From NCBI GenBank assembly GCA_938084905.1, contig CALKEQ010000003.1, positions 1 through 64,000 on the forward strand: a stretch of DNA of 64,000 bases, in the 5' to 3' direction. Made by a program: the position numbers and the translations under genes. Shown here one piece after another: positions 55,328 to 63,382 of this stretch. The notes below the pieces were generated by a model. That model saw nothing but the letters and a program-made list of their open reading frames with translations. It made no database searches and had not been told where the DNA came from. Source of the DNA: an uncultured bacterium. Its GTDB lineage: Bacteria; Desulfobacterota; Syntrophorhabdia; Syntrophorhabdales; JANXAF01. The first letter of the stretch is position 1. Each line of letters begins with the position of its first letter.

Positions 55328-56437
55328 TTATGCCAGTTTCCTCAAAATTTCAACGGCCCTTAAAAGAATTTCGTCCCTTTGTGCAAAAGAGATTCTGATA
55401 TGAGTTCTTCTCCTTGAGAATACGCTTCCTGGGATGACAAAAAGTTTTTCCTTCATAGCCCTTTCGACAAAAGAGTCACAGTCTCCTCCAGGTACCTCAG
55501 GAAAAATGTAGAAGGCACCTTTTGGCTTCACGACTTTGTACTTGTCTTTAATGCCCTCGTATATAATATCCCTTTTCCTTCTATAAGAATCGACAAAAGA
55601 GCTCATGTCATAGTCTAAGGCAACAAGGGCTGCTTTTTGAGCGAAGGAGCTCACACCGCTAAAAACGTACTGCTGCATAGTAACCATGGAGTTTATAATA
55701 TCCTTTGGTCCTGCAACGTAACCTAGCCTCCATCCACTCATTCCCCAGGTCTTTGAGAATCCACCAAATGTGAGTGTATTCTCGTAGAACTGTCCAATAT
55801 AAACCCTTTCCATTTCGTCATCGTAAACGTACGCATCGTATATATCGTCTGAGAATATAAAAATTCCCTTCTCCTTTGCGACCTTTACCACAGTAAGGAG
55901 GTCCTCCTTTGGGTAGACCGTTCCAGTAGGGTTGTTAGGACTGTTTATCAAAATCACCCTTGTTTTTTCGGAGAGTGCACTTCTTATTTTTTCTTCCCTT
56001 ATCCTAAAGTCTGGATATGTATCAAAAAAAACAGGCCTTCCACCTAGAAGCTGTATCTGGTACTCGTATAGAACGAAGTAGGGGTCGGGGATGAGAACCT
56101 CATCCCCAGGATTAAGGAGAACCATGAAGGCAAGCAAAAGCCCGCCTGTTACACCTGGTGTGACTATCACATCCTCACAGAGAATTCCCTTTTTCCTCAG
56201 ATATGTGAGAATCTTTTCGCGGAGCTCAGGTATCCCTCCAGATGGTGTGTATTTGTTAAAGCCCTTTTCAATCCATTTTATACCTTCCTTTTTTATTGGC
56301 TCAGGGATATCGAAGTCTACGTCACCTATGCTCAAATTTATAGGGTCTTCTATCTTTGCGGCCAGATCGAAAATTTTCCTAACACCAGAAGGTCTTAAAT
56401 TCTTCAGCCTTTCCGATAGTTGGATATCTGTACCCAT
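55328..56437 (-). CDS. Pyridoxal-phosphate aminotransferase, class I
   Basis: The 369-residue enzyme has NSPNNPTGTVYPKEDL, DDIYDAYVYDD, Schiff-base lysine in FSKTWGMSGWRLGY and a terminal RISFAQRDE arginine motif, placing it with aspartate/aromatic aminotransferases of fold type I. In this operon it probably makes or consumes aryl-2-oxoacids for IOR; alternatives are aspartate or methionine transamination. It is nine bases downstream of trpB2 and 11 before the IorA-like gene. Confidence 0.9.
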   Translation of the reverse strand: MGTDIQLSERLKNLRPSGVRKIFDLAAKIEDPINLSIGDVDFDIPEPIKKEGIKWIEKGFNKYTPSGGIPELREKILTYLRKKGILCEDVIVTPGVTGGLLLAFMVLLNPGDEVLIPDPYFVLYEYQIQLLGGRPVFFDTYPDFRIREEKIRSALSEKTRVILINSPNNPTGTVYPKEDLLTVVKVAKEKGIFIFSDDIYDAYVYDDEMERVYIGQFYENTLTFGGFSKTWGMSGWRLGYVAGPKDIINSMVTMQQYVFSGVSSFAQKAALVALDYDMSSFVDSYRRKRDIIYEGIKDKYKVVKPKGAFYIFPEVPGGDCDSFVERAMKEKLFVIPGSVFSRRRTHIRISFAQRDEILLRAVEILRKLA

Positions 56438-56446
56438 ATGGATTTT

Positions 56447-57805
56447 TTACGGTCTTGGGAATTTCTCCAAGTCTTTGACAAGCAAACTGAGTTCCTCATC
56501 TGAAAATAAATAGTCTTCAAGCTTTTTAGACATGTAGAGATCGTAAGCGGCAAGATCTATGATCCCGTGGCCACTGAAGTTTACAAGGATGACCTTTTCT
56601 TCCCCCTTTTCCTTTGCCAACTTAGCTTCCTCTATCACACAGGCGAGCGCATGGTTTGTCTCTGGTGCAGGAATGAATCCCTCAGTTCTGGCGAATAAAA
56701 GCCCAGCAGCAAAGACCTCATTTTGCGTGTAAGCCCTAGCCTCTATAAGTCCCTCTTTTACCAAAAAACTTACGAGAGGAGCCATGCCGTGGTATCTCAG
56801 TCCTCCGGCATGTATAGGGGGTGGCACAAACTTATGACCTATAGAGTGCATTGGGAGAAGAGGTGTTGTTTCTGCAGTGTCACCATAATCGTATACGTAA
56901 GGTCCCCTTGTCAGAGTTGGACAAGCACTAGGTTCACATGCTATCACCTTCATCTCTTTCCCGTTTATCTTGTCACTCAGGAAGGGGAAGGCCAAACCTG
57001 CAAAGTTACTCCCTCCTCCCACGCATCCTATTACCGTGTCTGGATATTCCCCTATTGACTCGAGTTGCTTTTTTGCCTCAAGTCCAACTATTGTCTGATG
57101 AAGGAGAACGTGGTTTAAAACGCTACCGAGGGAGTATTTTGTATCCTTTGTAGTGACAGCGTCCTCTATTGCCTCGCTTATTGCTATTCCAAGACTTCCA
57201 GGATGCTCAGGATCCTTTTCACAGTACTTTCTACCGACCTCTGTATCCATGCTTGGACTCGGCACGCATTTTGCGCCCCAGGCTTCCATAAGTATACGGC
57301 GGTAAGGTTTCTGATTATAACTCACTCTAACCATGTATACCTTTAGTTCAAGTCCGAATTGGTTACATGCAAATGCAAGAGCACTCCCCCATTGGCCAGC
57401 TCCAGTCTCAGTTGTTAGCCTCTTTGTTCCATAGATCTTGTTGTAGTAGGCCTGGGCGATCGCAGTATTAGGTTTGTGGCTTCCGGGCGGACTCACCCCC
57501 TCATGTTTGAAATAGATCCTTGCCGGAGTTTCAAGGTATCTCTCCAGTGAGAAAGCCCTGTAAAGTGGGGTAGGTCTCCAGATGAGTAGCTTATTCATAA
57601 CTTCCTCGGGTATTTTTATCCACCTTTCCCTGCTTACTTCCTGTTCAATCAGGTTCTCAGGAAAGATCATTGAAAGTTTTTCCGGTGAAACAGGCTCCAA
57701 TGTAAGAGGATCAAGTGGCGGAGGCAAAGGATTTCTAAGATCGGCCTGGATGTTGTACCAGAATTGCGGCATCTCATTTTCTGGTAATACGATTTTCCTT
57801 CCCAT
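56447..57805 (-). CDS. TrpB2-type tryptophan synthase beta-like protein
   Basis: The 452-residue PLP enzyme carries the lysine in [38 protein letters not shown] and the TrpB2-specific long N-terminal region. TrpB2 is found in archaea and many thermophilic or anaerobic bacteria; it can make tryptophan from indole and serine or phosphoserine and may salvage indole or deaminate serine. The start follows a GGGAGGG ribosome binding site. The leader has a terminator and a candidate leader peptide, so expression is probably attenuated. Confidence 0.92.
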   Translation of the reverse strand: MGRKIVLPENEMPQFWYNIQADLRNPLPPPLDPLTLEPVSPEKLSMIFPENLIEQEVSRERWIKIPEEVMNKLLIWRPTPLYRAFSLERYLETPARIYFKHEGVSPPGSHKPNTAIAQAYYNKIYGTKRLTTETGAGQWGSALAFACNQFGLELKVYMVRVSYNQKPYRRILMEAWGAKCVPSPSMDTEVGRKYCEKDPEHPGSLGIAISEAIEDAVTTKDTKYSLGSVLNHVLLHQTIVGLEAKKQLESIGEYPDTVIGCVGGGSNFAGLAFPFLSDKINGKEMKVIACEPSACPTLTRGPYVYDYGDTAETTPLLPMHSIGHKFVPPPIHAGGLRYHGMAPLVSFLVKEGLIEARAYTQNEVFAAGLLFARTEGFIPAPETNHALACVIEEAKLAKEKGEEKVILVNFSGHGIIDLAAYDLYMSKKLEDYLFSDEELSLLVKDLEKFPRP

Positions 57806-57823
57806 AGTACCCTCCCTTTTCTT

Positions 57824-57851
57824 AAAAAAATAATAGGGACCAAGGGTCCCT
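57824..57851 (-). terminator. Rho-independent attenuator terminator in the trpB2 leader
   Basis: On the minus strand AGGGACC (57851... to 57845) pairs with GGTCCCT (57841-57835) around a three-base loop and is followed by ATTATTTTTTT. It lies 19 bases before the trpB2 start, inside the leader, so it must be bypassed for expression. Confidence 0.85.
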
Positions 57852-57910
57852 TATACCCATGGCCCCAAAAATAAAGCCATGGGCGGTGTGAGACCGCCCA
57901 TGGCATCCAT
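57851..57910 (-). CDS. Candidate leader peptide with a Trp codon before the attenuator
   Basis: A 19-codon frame reading MDAMGGLTPPMALFLGPWV begins in the leader and its TAA shares its last base with the 5' arm of the terminator. A single Trp codon lies two codons before the stop, so a ribosome stalled for charged tRNA-Trp would cover the terminator stem. The ribosome binding site is weak (GAG about six bases upstream). There is only one Trp codon, unlike classical trp leaders, so the role is uncertain. Confidence 0.4.
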   Translation of the reverse strand: MDAMGGLTPPMALFLGPWV

Positions 57911-57955
57911 AGACGATCTCACACCTTTCTAACTAAAAGCCACTTCACGTTTACT

Positions 57956-57985
57956 TAAATAGCTTAGAGTTTTCCCGCCTGTCAA
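57956..57985 (-). promoter_or_regulatory. Promoter of the trpB2-ior operon
   Basis: TTGACA (57985-57980) and TATTTA (57961-57956) on the minus strand are 18 bases apart. Transcription would begin near 57949, giving a leader of about 145 bases before trpB2. Confidence 0.7.
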
Positions 57986-58149
57986 GGGAAAAATTTTTGT
58001 TCTTGATTTTACCCCAAGATGGGCTGACATCTTCTACCATTAACACAAAAAGAAAGATAAGGATCGTATAAGCGAAGAACGCCAAGTGCCAATATGCAAT
58101 AGGGAATAAGCCTCATTGAGCGTGGATCGAATGGAGGGATTTAAAAGAA
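57986..58149. other. Intergenic segment with no recognised feature
   Basis: Between the trpB2 promoter and the end of the AOR operon I see no convincing ORF, RNA gene or repeat. Together with the leader, it makes a 406-base stretch without a conventional gene, the longest in the window. Upstream regulator binding sites for trpB2 could be here but none is evident. Confidence 0.5.
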
Positions 58150-58173
58150 GGGGAAAAATAGGATTTCGCCTAT
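58150..58173 (-). terminator. Weak candidate terminator of the AOR operon
   Basis: ATAGG and CCTAT pair around a six-base loop and are followed by TTTT on the minus strand, 40 bases after the MoaD-like stop. The five-base-pair, A/T-containing stem is marginal. Confidence 0.35.
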
Positions 58174-58211
58174 GCTCAAATTCATTAAATTGGGAAGCCT
58201 AGAACCCCCTT

Positions 58212-58478
58212 TTATCCTCCCGATAGGAAAACTATGAGATTTACAACATCGCCATCCTTGACAGGATAGGACAACTCTTCTGGATAGGTACTTTTTGAGT
58301 TTACAAGGATCTCCACATATCCCCTTATTTTCCCCTTTTTATCGAACAGTTTGTCCTCAATATGAGGATGGAGTCTGATAAGTTCCTTTAGGCATTCTCC
58401 AACTGTACTTCCATTTACCTCCAGTTGGAGTTCCTTGCCATCATTGAGAAAGGGGTGAACCACAAGTTTCACTGACAC
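58212..58478 (-). CDS. MoaD/ThiS-like sulfur carrier protein
   Basis: The 88-residue ubiquitin-like protein ends in a C-terminal Gly-Gly (LSGG), the site of thiocarboxylation, and has the DGDVVNLIVFLSGG tail typical of MoaD-like proteins. MoaD supplies sulfur for the dithiolene of molybdopterin or tungstopterin; its presence right behind an AOR gene, whose product needs tungstopterin, fits the AorD-like partners seen with other AORs. It is the last gene of the operon. Confidence 0.88.
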   Translation of the reverse strand: MSVKLVVHPFLNDGKELQLEVNGSTVGECLKELIRLHPHIEDKLFDKKGKIRGYVEILVNSKSTYPEELSYPVKDGDVVNLIVFLSGG

Positions 58479-58492
58479 TTTTTCCTCCAGTT

Positions 58493-58511
58493 GGGGCGGA
58501 AAAACCGCCCC
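58493..58511. other. Intercistronic GC hairpin between ferredoxin and MoaD-like genes
   Basis: GGGGCGG pairs with CCGCCCC around a five-base A/T loop. On the minus (coding) strand no U run follows, so it is more likely an RNA stability or processing element than a terminator; on the plus strand a T5 run follows, but no gene reads into it. Confidence 0.5.
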
Positions 58512-58514
58512 TTT

Positions 58515-59027
58515 TTAAATTTCAAGTTCAGATGAGAGTTCCATACCCCTTTTGTGTGCCTGAGCTATCTTCTCAGCAGCTTCCCTTTTTCTCAAGAGAG
58601 GTTCCCTTGTTACTTCAAGGTAATCTACAGCCTTTTCATCGCAAAAACGGACACACTGAGGGTCTCCATCGCAAAGATCGCACTTGAAAACCTTTTTTTC
58701 CACTGGATCGAATCCCATAGCTCCAAATGGACAGACTGCTACACAAGATCTGCATCCTATGCAGAGGTCATGGTCAACGATAACCCTTCCCAGAGTATCA
58801 TCGCGAGATATGGCTCTCACGGGACATACGTTCATGCAGGGAGCATCGATGCACTGTTTGCAAGACATGGGAATGTAAAGACCTTCCCATTCCCATTTTT
58901 CAACCTTTATCCGTGCCTTTTGAGGGTTTGATACCCCATGATGAAAAACGGCACAGACAAGTTCGCAAAGCCTGCAACCGGTGCACTTTTCGTAGTTTAT
59001 TACAAGGGCTTTAGTTTTCTCGTGCAT
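58515..59027 (-). CDS. Four-cluster ferredoxin, AOR electron-transfer subunit
   Basis: The 170-residue protein has sixteen cysteines in four 4Fe-4S motifs (CTGCRLCELVC, CKQCIDAPCMNVC, CIGCRSCVAVC, CDLCDGDPQCVRFC), as in HycB/DmsB-type and AorA-type partners of tungsten aldehyde oxidoreductases. ATG 59027 is preferred because a GGAGG site stands seven bases upstream; the longer frame lacks one. It follows AOR by 13 bases and probably takes electrons from its cluster. Confidence 0.92.
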   Translation of the reverse strand: MHEKTKALVINYEKCTGCRLCELVCAVFHHGVSNPQKARIKVEKWEWEGLYIPMSCKQCIDAPCMNVCPVRAISRDDTLGRVIVDHDLCIGCRSCVAVCPFGAMGFDPVEKKVFKCDLCDGDPQCVRFCDEKAVDYLEVTREPLLRKREAAEKIAQAHKRGMELSSELEI

Positions 59028-59040
59028 AGCTACCTCCTTT

Positions 59041-60984
59041 TTACAAAAGGTGGGATGGCTCATTTTCGATGCCGAGTCTTTTCAAAGTTTCCTCTGTTGG
59101 GACGCCTGTTTTTTCATCCCAGCCATGGTATCTGTAGAACTCTTCCCTCATCTTGAGGAACTTCTCTCTGTCTATGTATGATCCCACAACATCTGGTGCA
59201 CCCCTTTTTGCAGGCTCGTCATGGTACCTGTCAACCAACCTGTCTCCCTTGTATGGATCGTCTGGAGTTAATCCCTCTCTCAGATTGAAGAGCCTCTCCA
59301 TGTTATTGCACCTTTCGGCTATTGTCCAGAGTTCTTGAGGTGTGAATTCAAGGCCCGTATTGAAGTATATGGCCTTAACCCAGTCTTCAAAGTTTGGAAG
59401 AGTAGCACCTAAGAATGTGGTATGGTATTTACAAATACCAAGTGAGTCAACGGCCATGTAACACTGTTCCTGCCAAAATACCTGCCACGCCTTTCCAACG
59501 TACTCTCTAAAATCTGAACTTAGAGGCCCCTCATATGGAATTGGGCTTGAGTAAATTTTTCTGAGGACAGCTTCCGGAAGATGGTAGAGGTCTATTGCGG
59601 GCCTACTGCGAAGGTGGTCAGAACCCCTAGATGCGGTTGCCACATTTAGCGCCAAAGCGGGAGTTGGCCTTTCGTCGGAGTGGAGATTTTGCATTCCTTT
59701 CACATGGATAAGGTATTTGATAGAATCCTTACCTATTATCTCTGCTGCTCTAAGTCCTCCTTCTGCCAACACATCACCAAGGTAGGTGTCCCGCTCGCAG
59801 ACGTGTTTTACCATCTCTATTACAGCTTCGTCATTTCCAAACCTCAAGTCTATACCTCCCGTATCCTTTGATGTAAGTATACCTTTTTCGTAAAGCTCCA
59901 TAGCCCAAGCAATAAGACTTCCAAGCTCTAGCCAGTCAACACCGTACTGGTTACAGAGGTAGTTTCCGGTAAGTACGGTTAGAGCGCTCGTACAACCAAC
60001 CTCGCTCGCAAAAGCCCCCTGCGTTGTGTATTCTGGTCCTTCATCGTAGCAGCCCTTATAAGGACCATCTGGTATTCTGTACCTTGTCCTACAGTGGACT
60101 TGGCAGGCGAAGCATCCTGCCATGTGGTATTTTCCAAACGTTTCATTTGCGATTTCGTGAAACCTTTCGGGTTCCACGTCGTCCGCGTAAAGGAGCTGGT
60201 TGTACTGAAAGTTGTTTACCCTTATCCCTCCCCATGAGTTGGTCGCGCCCCAAATAAATGGTGTACCGAGAATGCTCATCGTCTGATTGACCTTCGCGGT
60301 TGTTATCTGCTCTATGAATCTCTTATTAAACTCTAGAGCCTCCTTCGGATAGGCTATCTTTATATCCATCGTACCTCTTACAGCTATAAGCTTTAATTTC
60401 TTTGAACCCATTACCGCTCCCATTCCAGTTCTACCACCGGCGTTCTTTACGCCTGTCATCACGTTTGCGAACCTGACCAGTTTTTCTCCTGCCGGACCAC
60501 ATACGAGACATTTCACATCCGGATCCCCCAATTCCTCTCTTACTGCCCGCTGGGCCTCAGTCACGGACTTACCCCAGAGATTTTTGGCATCCCTTATCTC
60601 TATCTCACCGTTGTGAATGTAGATGTAGACCGGTTTATCTGCCTTTCCCTTTATAACTAAGTGGTCGAAACCTGCCCATCTCAGTTCTGGTGCGAAGAAT
60701 CCACCCATGTTACAGCTGCCAAGTAACCCTGTAAGAGGGGATTTTGCCATAACGTGAGTTCTTGAAGTTGCAGAAGCCAAGGTTCCAACAAGTAATCCTG
60801 CACTCACGATGAGAGGGTTTTCAGGGGAAAAAGGATCCACGCCCTTCTCCGAATGGTTGTAAAGTAAGTAGGCATCGAGTCCCCTGCCGCCGAGAAATTT
60901 TTTTCTCATCTCCACTGGGATCGGTTTTGTCTCAATCTTTCCAGTGGATAGATCGATGTACGCGATTCTTCTACTAAGAGCCAT
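59041..60984 (-). CDS. aor: Tungsten-dependent aldehyde:ferredoxin oxidoreductase (AOR)
   Basis: The 647-residue enzyme matches AOR family: GGRGLDAYLLYNHS and SCNMGGFFAPELR in the N-terminal beta domain, the cluster cysteines in AGCFACQVHC and the later GICKYH, and the tungstopterin-binding GRTGMGAVMGSK region. It oxidises an aldehyde to a carboxylic acid with ferredoxin, or works in reverse. Substrate class, aliphatic or aromatic, is not readable. The ferredoxin and MoaD-like genes next to it resemble the aor clusters of aromatic-degrading bacteria. Confidence 0.95.
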   Translation of the reverse strand: MALSRRIAYIDLSTGKIETKPIPVEMRKKFLGGRGLDAYLLYNHSEKGVDPFSPENPLIVSAGLLVGTLASATSRTHVMAKSPLTGLLGSCNMGGFFAPELRWAGFDHLVIKGKADKPVYIYIHNGEIEIRDAKNLWGKSVTEAQRAVREELGDPDVKCLVCGPAGEKLVRFANVMTGVKNAGGRTGMGAVMGSKKLKLIAVRGTMDIKIAYPKEALEFNKRFIEQITTAKVNQTMSILGTPFIWGATNSWGGIRVNNFQYNQLLYADDVEPERFHEIANETFGKYHMAGCFACQVHCRTRYRIPDGPYKGCYDEGPEYTTQGAFASEVGCTSALTVLTGNYLCNQYGVDWLELGSLIAWAMELYEKGILTSKDTGGIDLRFGNDEAVIEMVKHVCERDTYLGDVLAEGGLRAAEIIGKDSIKYLIHVKGMQNLHSDERPTPALALNVATASRGSDHLRSRPAIDLYHLPEAVLRKIYSSPIPYEGPLSSDFREYVGKAWQVFWQEQCYMAVDSLGICKYHTTFLGATLPNFEDWVKAIYFNTGLEFTPQELWTIAERCNNMERLFNLREGLTPDDPYKGDRLVDRYHDEPAKRGAPDVVGSYIDREKFLKMREEFYRYHGWDEKTGVPTEETLKRLGIENEPSHLL

Positions 60985-60988
60985 ACCT

Positions 60989-61246
60989 TTAGCCTCCTTT
61001 CTTCTCTATTTCTTCCAGTTTTTTTCTTGCTATTTCAATGTTCGTTTCCCATACGGGTCCTCTGATCCTTGGAAGATCAGGTTTGAGCCATACGACCCTC
61101 CATTCTGTTCCGCACTTTGGACATCTTATCGTTTTTTCTTGAGGTTTCGGAGTGAGTCTGTCAAGACATGTGGGATTTGGGCACCTCACCTGACCATAAG
61201 TCCTTGTGGCCTTTAGGCTCTCAGCCGTGGACTTTTCGTTAAACAT
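60989..61246 (-). CDS. Small zinc-ribbon protein of the AOR operon
   Basis: An 85-residue protein with a double cysteine motif (RCPNPTC and RCPKCG), probably a zinc ribbon, followed by a charged helix at the end. I do not recognise a family. It lies four bases upstream of AOR and 21 bases after the CCG protein gene, with a good ribosome binding site. It could be an assembly factor for AOR or a protein-interaction adaptor; this is inference from position. Confidence 0.7.
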   Translation of the reverse strand: MFNEKSTAESLKATRTYGQVRCPNPTCLDRLTPKPQEKTIRCPKCGTEWRVVWLKPDLPRIRGPVWETNIEIARKKLEEIEKKGG

Positions 61247-61267
61247 ACTACCCTCCTTTCTTGAAAG

Positions 61268-61999
61268 CTAATGGACCCCACTCGGGGTCGCACTGTAAGC
61301 CATCTTAAGTAACACCATCGGATGATAGATCCTTATCTTATTTTTTGAACTGATCTGGAGTCCACATCCGCCACATTCTGTGACAACGGCATCAACCTTA
61401 AGTTCCTCAACCATCCTCCAGACCTTCGAACCTATGAGGTATGAGAAGGAATAGTTTCCTCTCTTCATTCCAAAAGATCCTGCCATGCCACAACAATCCC
61501 TATTTATGCCCAGAACGTGAATACCTGGTATCATTTTCAGCAACTTGAGCGTATCTTCCATGTTCTGGACTTTTAGGTGGCATGGGTTATGGTAGAGGAC
61601 TCTAATTTCTATCCTCCCAAAATCTTTGTTTAGTCTCTTCTGGGAATCAAGGTACATTATAAATTGAGAGGAGTCAAAAACTCTCTCTGAGATGTAGTTG
61701 GCTTCCTCTGAGGGAAAGAACGCTTTTCCCTCATTTTTCAGCATAATGTTACAGCTAGGGCATGTGGTTACTATCGGATAAATCTTTTCCGATGCCTCAA
61801 AGAGTGAACGAACTATCTTCTGGAAGTTCTTTTTTGCACCTTTTAAGTTAGCGTTTGCCATCATTGGCATACCACAACAGGCCTGATCTGGTACAATCAC
61901 GTCTATCCCGTTTTTTTCCATCACCCAGAGAAAGGCCTTTGAGATTTCTGGATCGTAGTAGTTGGAGAAGCATCCTGTAAAATATACGACTTTATCCAT
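61268..61999 (-). CDS. CCG-domain (HdrB/LutA-like) iron-sulfur protein
   Basis: The 243-residue protein has two cysteine-rich CCG domains: FTGCFSNYY with QACCGMPM and TTCPSCN, then YHNPCHLK with RDCCGMAGSFG and CGGCGLQ. This is the fold that binds the non-cubane 4Fe-4S cluster in HdrB and is used in LutA/GlpC-type proteins for electron transfer from a membrane or flavin partner. It overlaps the LUD gene by eight bases. Likely to work with it as electron transfer module, exact partner unknown. Confidence 0.9.
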   Translation of the reverse strand: MDKVVYFTGCFSNYYDPEISKAFLWVMEKNGIDVIVPDQACCGMPMMANANLKGAKKNFQKIVRSLFEASEKIYPIVTTCPSCNIMLKNEGKAFFPSEEANYISERVFDSSQFIMYLDSQKRLNKDFGRIEIRVLYHNPCHLKVQNMEDTLKLLKMIPGIHVLGINRDCCGMAGSFGMKRGNYSFSYLIGSKVWRMVEELKVDAVVTECGGCGLQISSKNKIRIYHPMVLLKMAYSATPSGVH

Positions 62000-63296
62000 T
62001 CTTTTTCCTCCTTCTATACCAGTCTCTGAATGTCTGTCTCGAAAATGAGGGTAGTGGAGCTTTAAAATGGATACCCGGGAAAAGCCACATTAGCAAGCGA
62101 ACAAATGGAATCCTTGTAACCCAATTGGACAGTGGTGAAAAAAATACTCCTATTTTTGCCAGAAGTTCGGGGTCATCGAGCGCTATTTTCGTTATCGACC
62201 TACCTTTCTTCTCATAGTAATCTATTTTTGCCCTCCATAGGAGTTCCGGAATCGGAATTCCGACTGGACACTCAACTTCACACCTTCCACAATGGAGGCA
62301 GAGTTCAAATGGTCCAATTCTTCCCTGAAGTTGTAAAAGGAGAAGGTTCTTCGGACTGTAAACGAATTCTTTAACCTGAGGAACATACTGGCCAACAGGA
62401 CACTGCCTGGCACATGCTCTACAGTCGATACAGAGTAGTAAATCGGAAAAGGGGGTAGAGAGAAGTCCATTCCTGCCATTGTCAAAAATAATTACGTGGA
62501 TTTCCCTTTTTTTGTCCGTAAAAGGGAGACTCTTAAAGTCAAAAACCTCTTCCTCCTTTGGTTTTAAATCAAGGATTACAGATTCGAGACCAAATATGCC
62601 TGTTGAGGAGACCTGTATTTTCGCTTCCAAATCATTTTCGAGTACCTTTTCTGTTGAAACGATAAAGAATATGATCGAAGCTTCCTCAATGTCCTTTTTT
62701 ATGTTTGACATGTGCTGTAAAAAAAAGATATTTCCACTCTCAGCTGAGGCCGCATTAACCCCGAGCAAGGAGATGTAATCCCTGCCTTTTCCATCTTTGG
62801 ATAGGTCGATTGAGGCCTCCAAATCGAATGTTTCAAGAATGTTCTTTTCGTGAAGACCCGGTAACATCCAGTAATCGGTAAAAAATTTCTTTTGAGAATT
62901 GAAGTTCTCAAATTCTGAAAAGTACCTGATGTAAGATCTGAACCCAGCCTTCTTAAGATAGGGTCTTATCTCATTTAAAACCACATTCGACTTGTTGAGG
63001 GAGATAGGGCCTCTGCCTGTTGTGTTCTCTTTCAGAATTTTTATTAAGCTTTCCGGATCGGGTGCCATGTGAATTTTGAAAAGGCCGTGCATACTTAAGG
63101 TTTTTTTAAACTTCTCAACGTTTTTATCCATCTCTTTTCTGTTTTTGACTCTAATTCCTCTGAGCTCCTCCTTTATTTCAGATAGGGTCTTTCTGCTACA
63201 TTTTTTTCTCCCGTAAATTGAGGCGAAGTACTTTCTCTTTTCTTGAGAGGAAGGTTCAAAGATGAGGACCCTTGGGGCGGATCTGTTAACTATCAT
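61992..63296 (-). CDS. LUD domain protein with two 4Fe-4S clusters (LutB-like)
   Basis: A 434-residue protein with a LUD domain (about 60-260; GVNAASAESGNIFF is typical), a ferredoxin region with CIDCRACARQCPVG and CLHCGRCEVECPVG, and a C-terminal tail. LutB-like proteins with LutA/C oxidise lactate or similar hydroxyacids; here the partner is a CCG protein and AOR, not a lactate oxidase. ATG 63296 is chosen because the upstream ATG at 63311 falls inside the -10 box and would not be transcribed. No ribosome binding site. Confidence 0.85.
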   Translation of the reverse strand: MIVNRSAPRVLIFEPSSQEKRKYFASIYGRKKCSRKTLSEIKEELRGIRVKNRKEMDKNVEKFKKTLSMHGLFKIHMAPDPESLIKILKENTTGRGPISLNKSNVVLNEIRPYLKKAGFRSYIRYFSEFENFNSQKKFFTDYWMLPGLHEKNILETFDLEASIDLSKDGKGRDYISLLGVNAASAESGNIFFLQHMSNIKKDIEEASIIFFIVSTEKVLENDLEAKIQVSSTGIFGLESVILDLKPKEEEVFDFKSLPFTDKKREIHVIIFDNGRNGLLSTPFSDLLLCIDCRACARQCPVGQYVPQVKEFVYSPKNLLLLQLQGRIGPFELCLHCGRCEVECPVGIPIPELLWRAKIDYYEKKGRSITKIALDDPELLAKIGVFFSPLSNWVTRIPFVRLLMWLFPGIHFKAPLPSFSRQTFRDWYRRRKKNG

Positions 63297-63306
63297 GAAC
63301 GTCTGT

Positions 63307-63336
63307 ATCATACGCAAAAAGTTCTAAGAATGTCAA
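63307..63336 (-). promoter_or_regulatory. Promoter of the AOR operon
   Basis: TTGACA (63336-63331) and TATGAT (63312-63307) on the minus strand are 18 bases apart. Start near 63300 leaves only about four bases before the ATG at 63296. It lies in the divergent region with the IclR promoter. Confidence 0.7.
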
Positions 63337-63372
63337 GGATTTTTTCTTGACAGAAGAAACCTGTTCGTTTTT

Positions 63373-63378
63373 TATAAT
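63373..63378 (+). promoter_or_regulatory. -10 box of the IclR regulator gene
   Basis: Perfect TATAAT four bases before the ATG at 63383. The nearest TTGACA (63347-63352) is 20 bases away, longer than optimal. No ribosome binding site; leaderless start implied. Confidence 0.5.
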
Positions 63379-63382
63379 AGAC

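Larger units (their letters stand above)
57824..57949 (-). promoter_or_regulatory. Structured leader of the trpB2-ior operon with alternative hairpins
   Basis: The RNA reads, in order: GGTGTGAGA (57925-57917); a 12-base-pair perfect hairpin GCCATGGGCGGT/ACCGCCCATGGC with five-base loop (57904-57876); GCCATGGG (57863-57856); then the terminator. GGTGTGAGA can pair with TCTCACACC (57893-57885), which would break the large hairpin, and GCCATGGG can pair with CCCATGGC of the same hairpin (57883-57876). Mutually exclusive pairings just before a terminator are the hallmark of transcription attenuation. No T-box or known riboswitch core was recognised. Confidence 0.65.

Noticed and set aside
57806..57949. 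T-box riboswitch in the trpB2 leader
   Set aside because: The GGTGGNACCGCG core and a specifier loop are not present; the CCATGGGCGG repeats form hairpins but do not match T-box elements.
58493..58516. Plus-strand terminator at the GC hairpin
   Set aside because: No plus-strand gene runs into it; the T run is also the ferredoxin stop region on the other strand.
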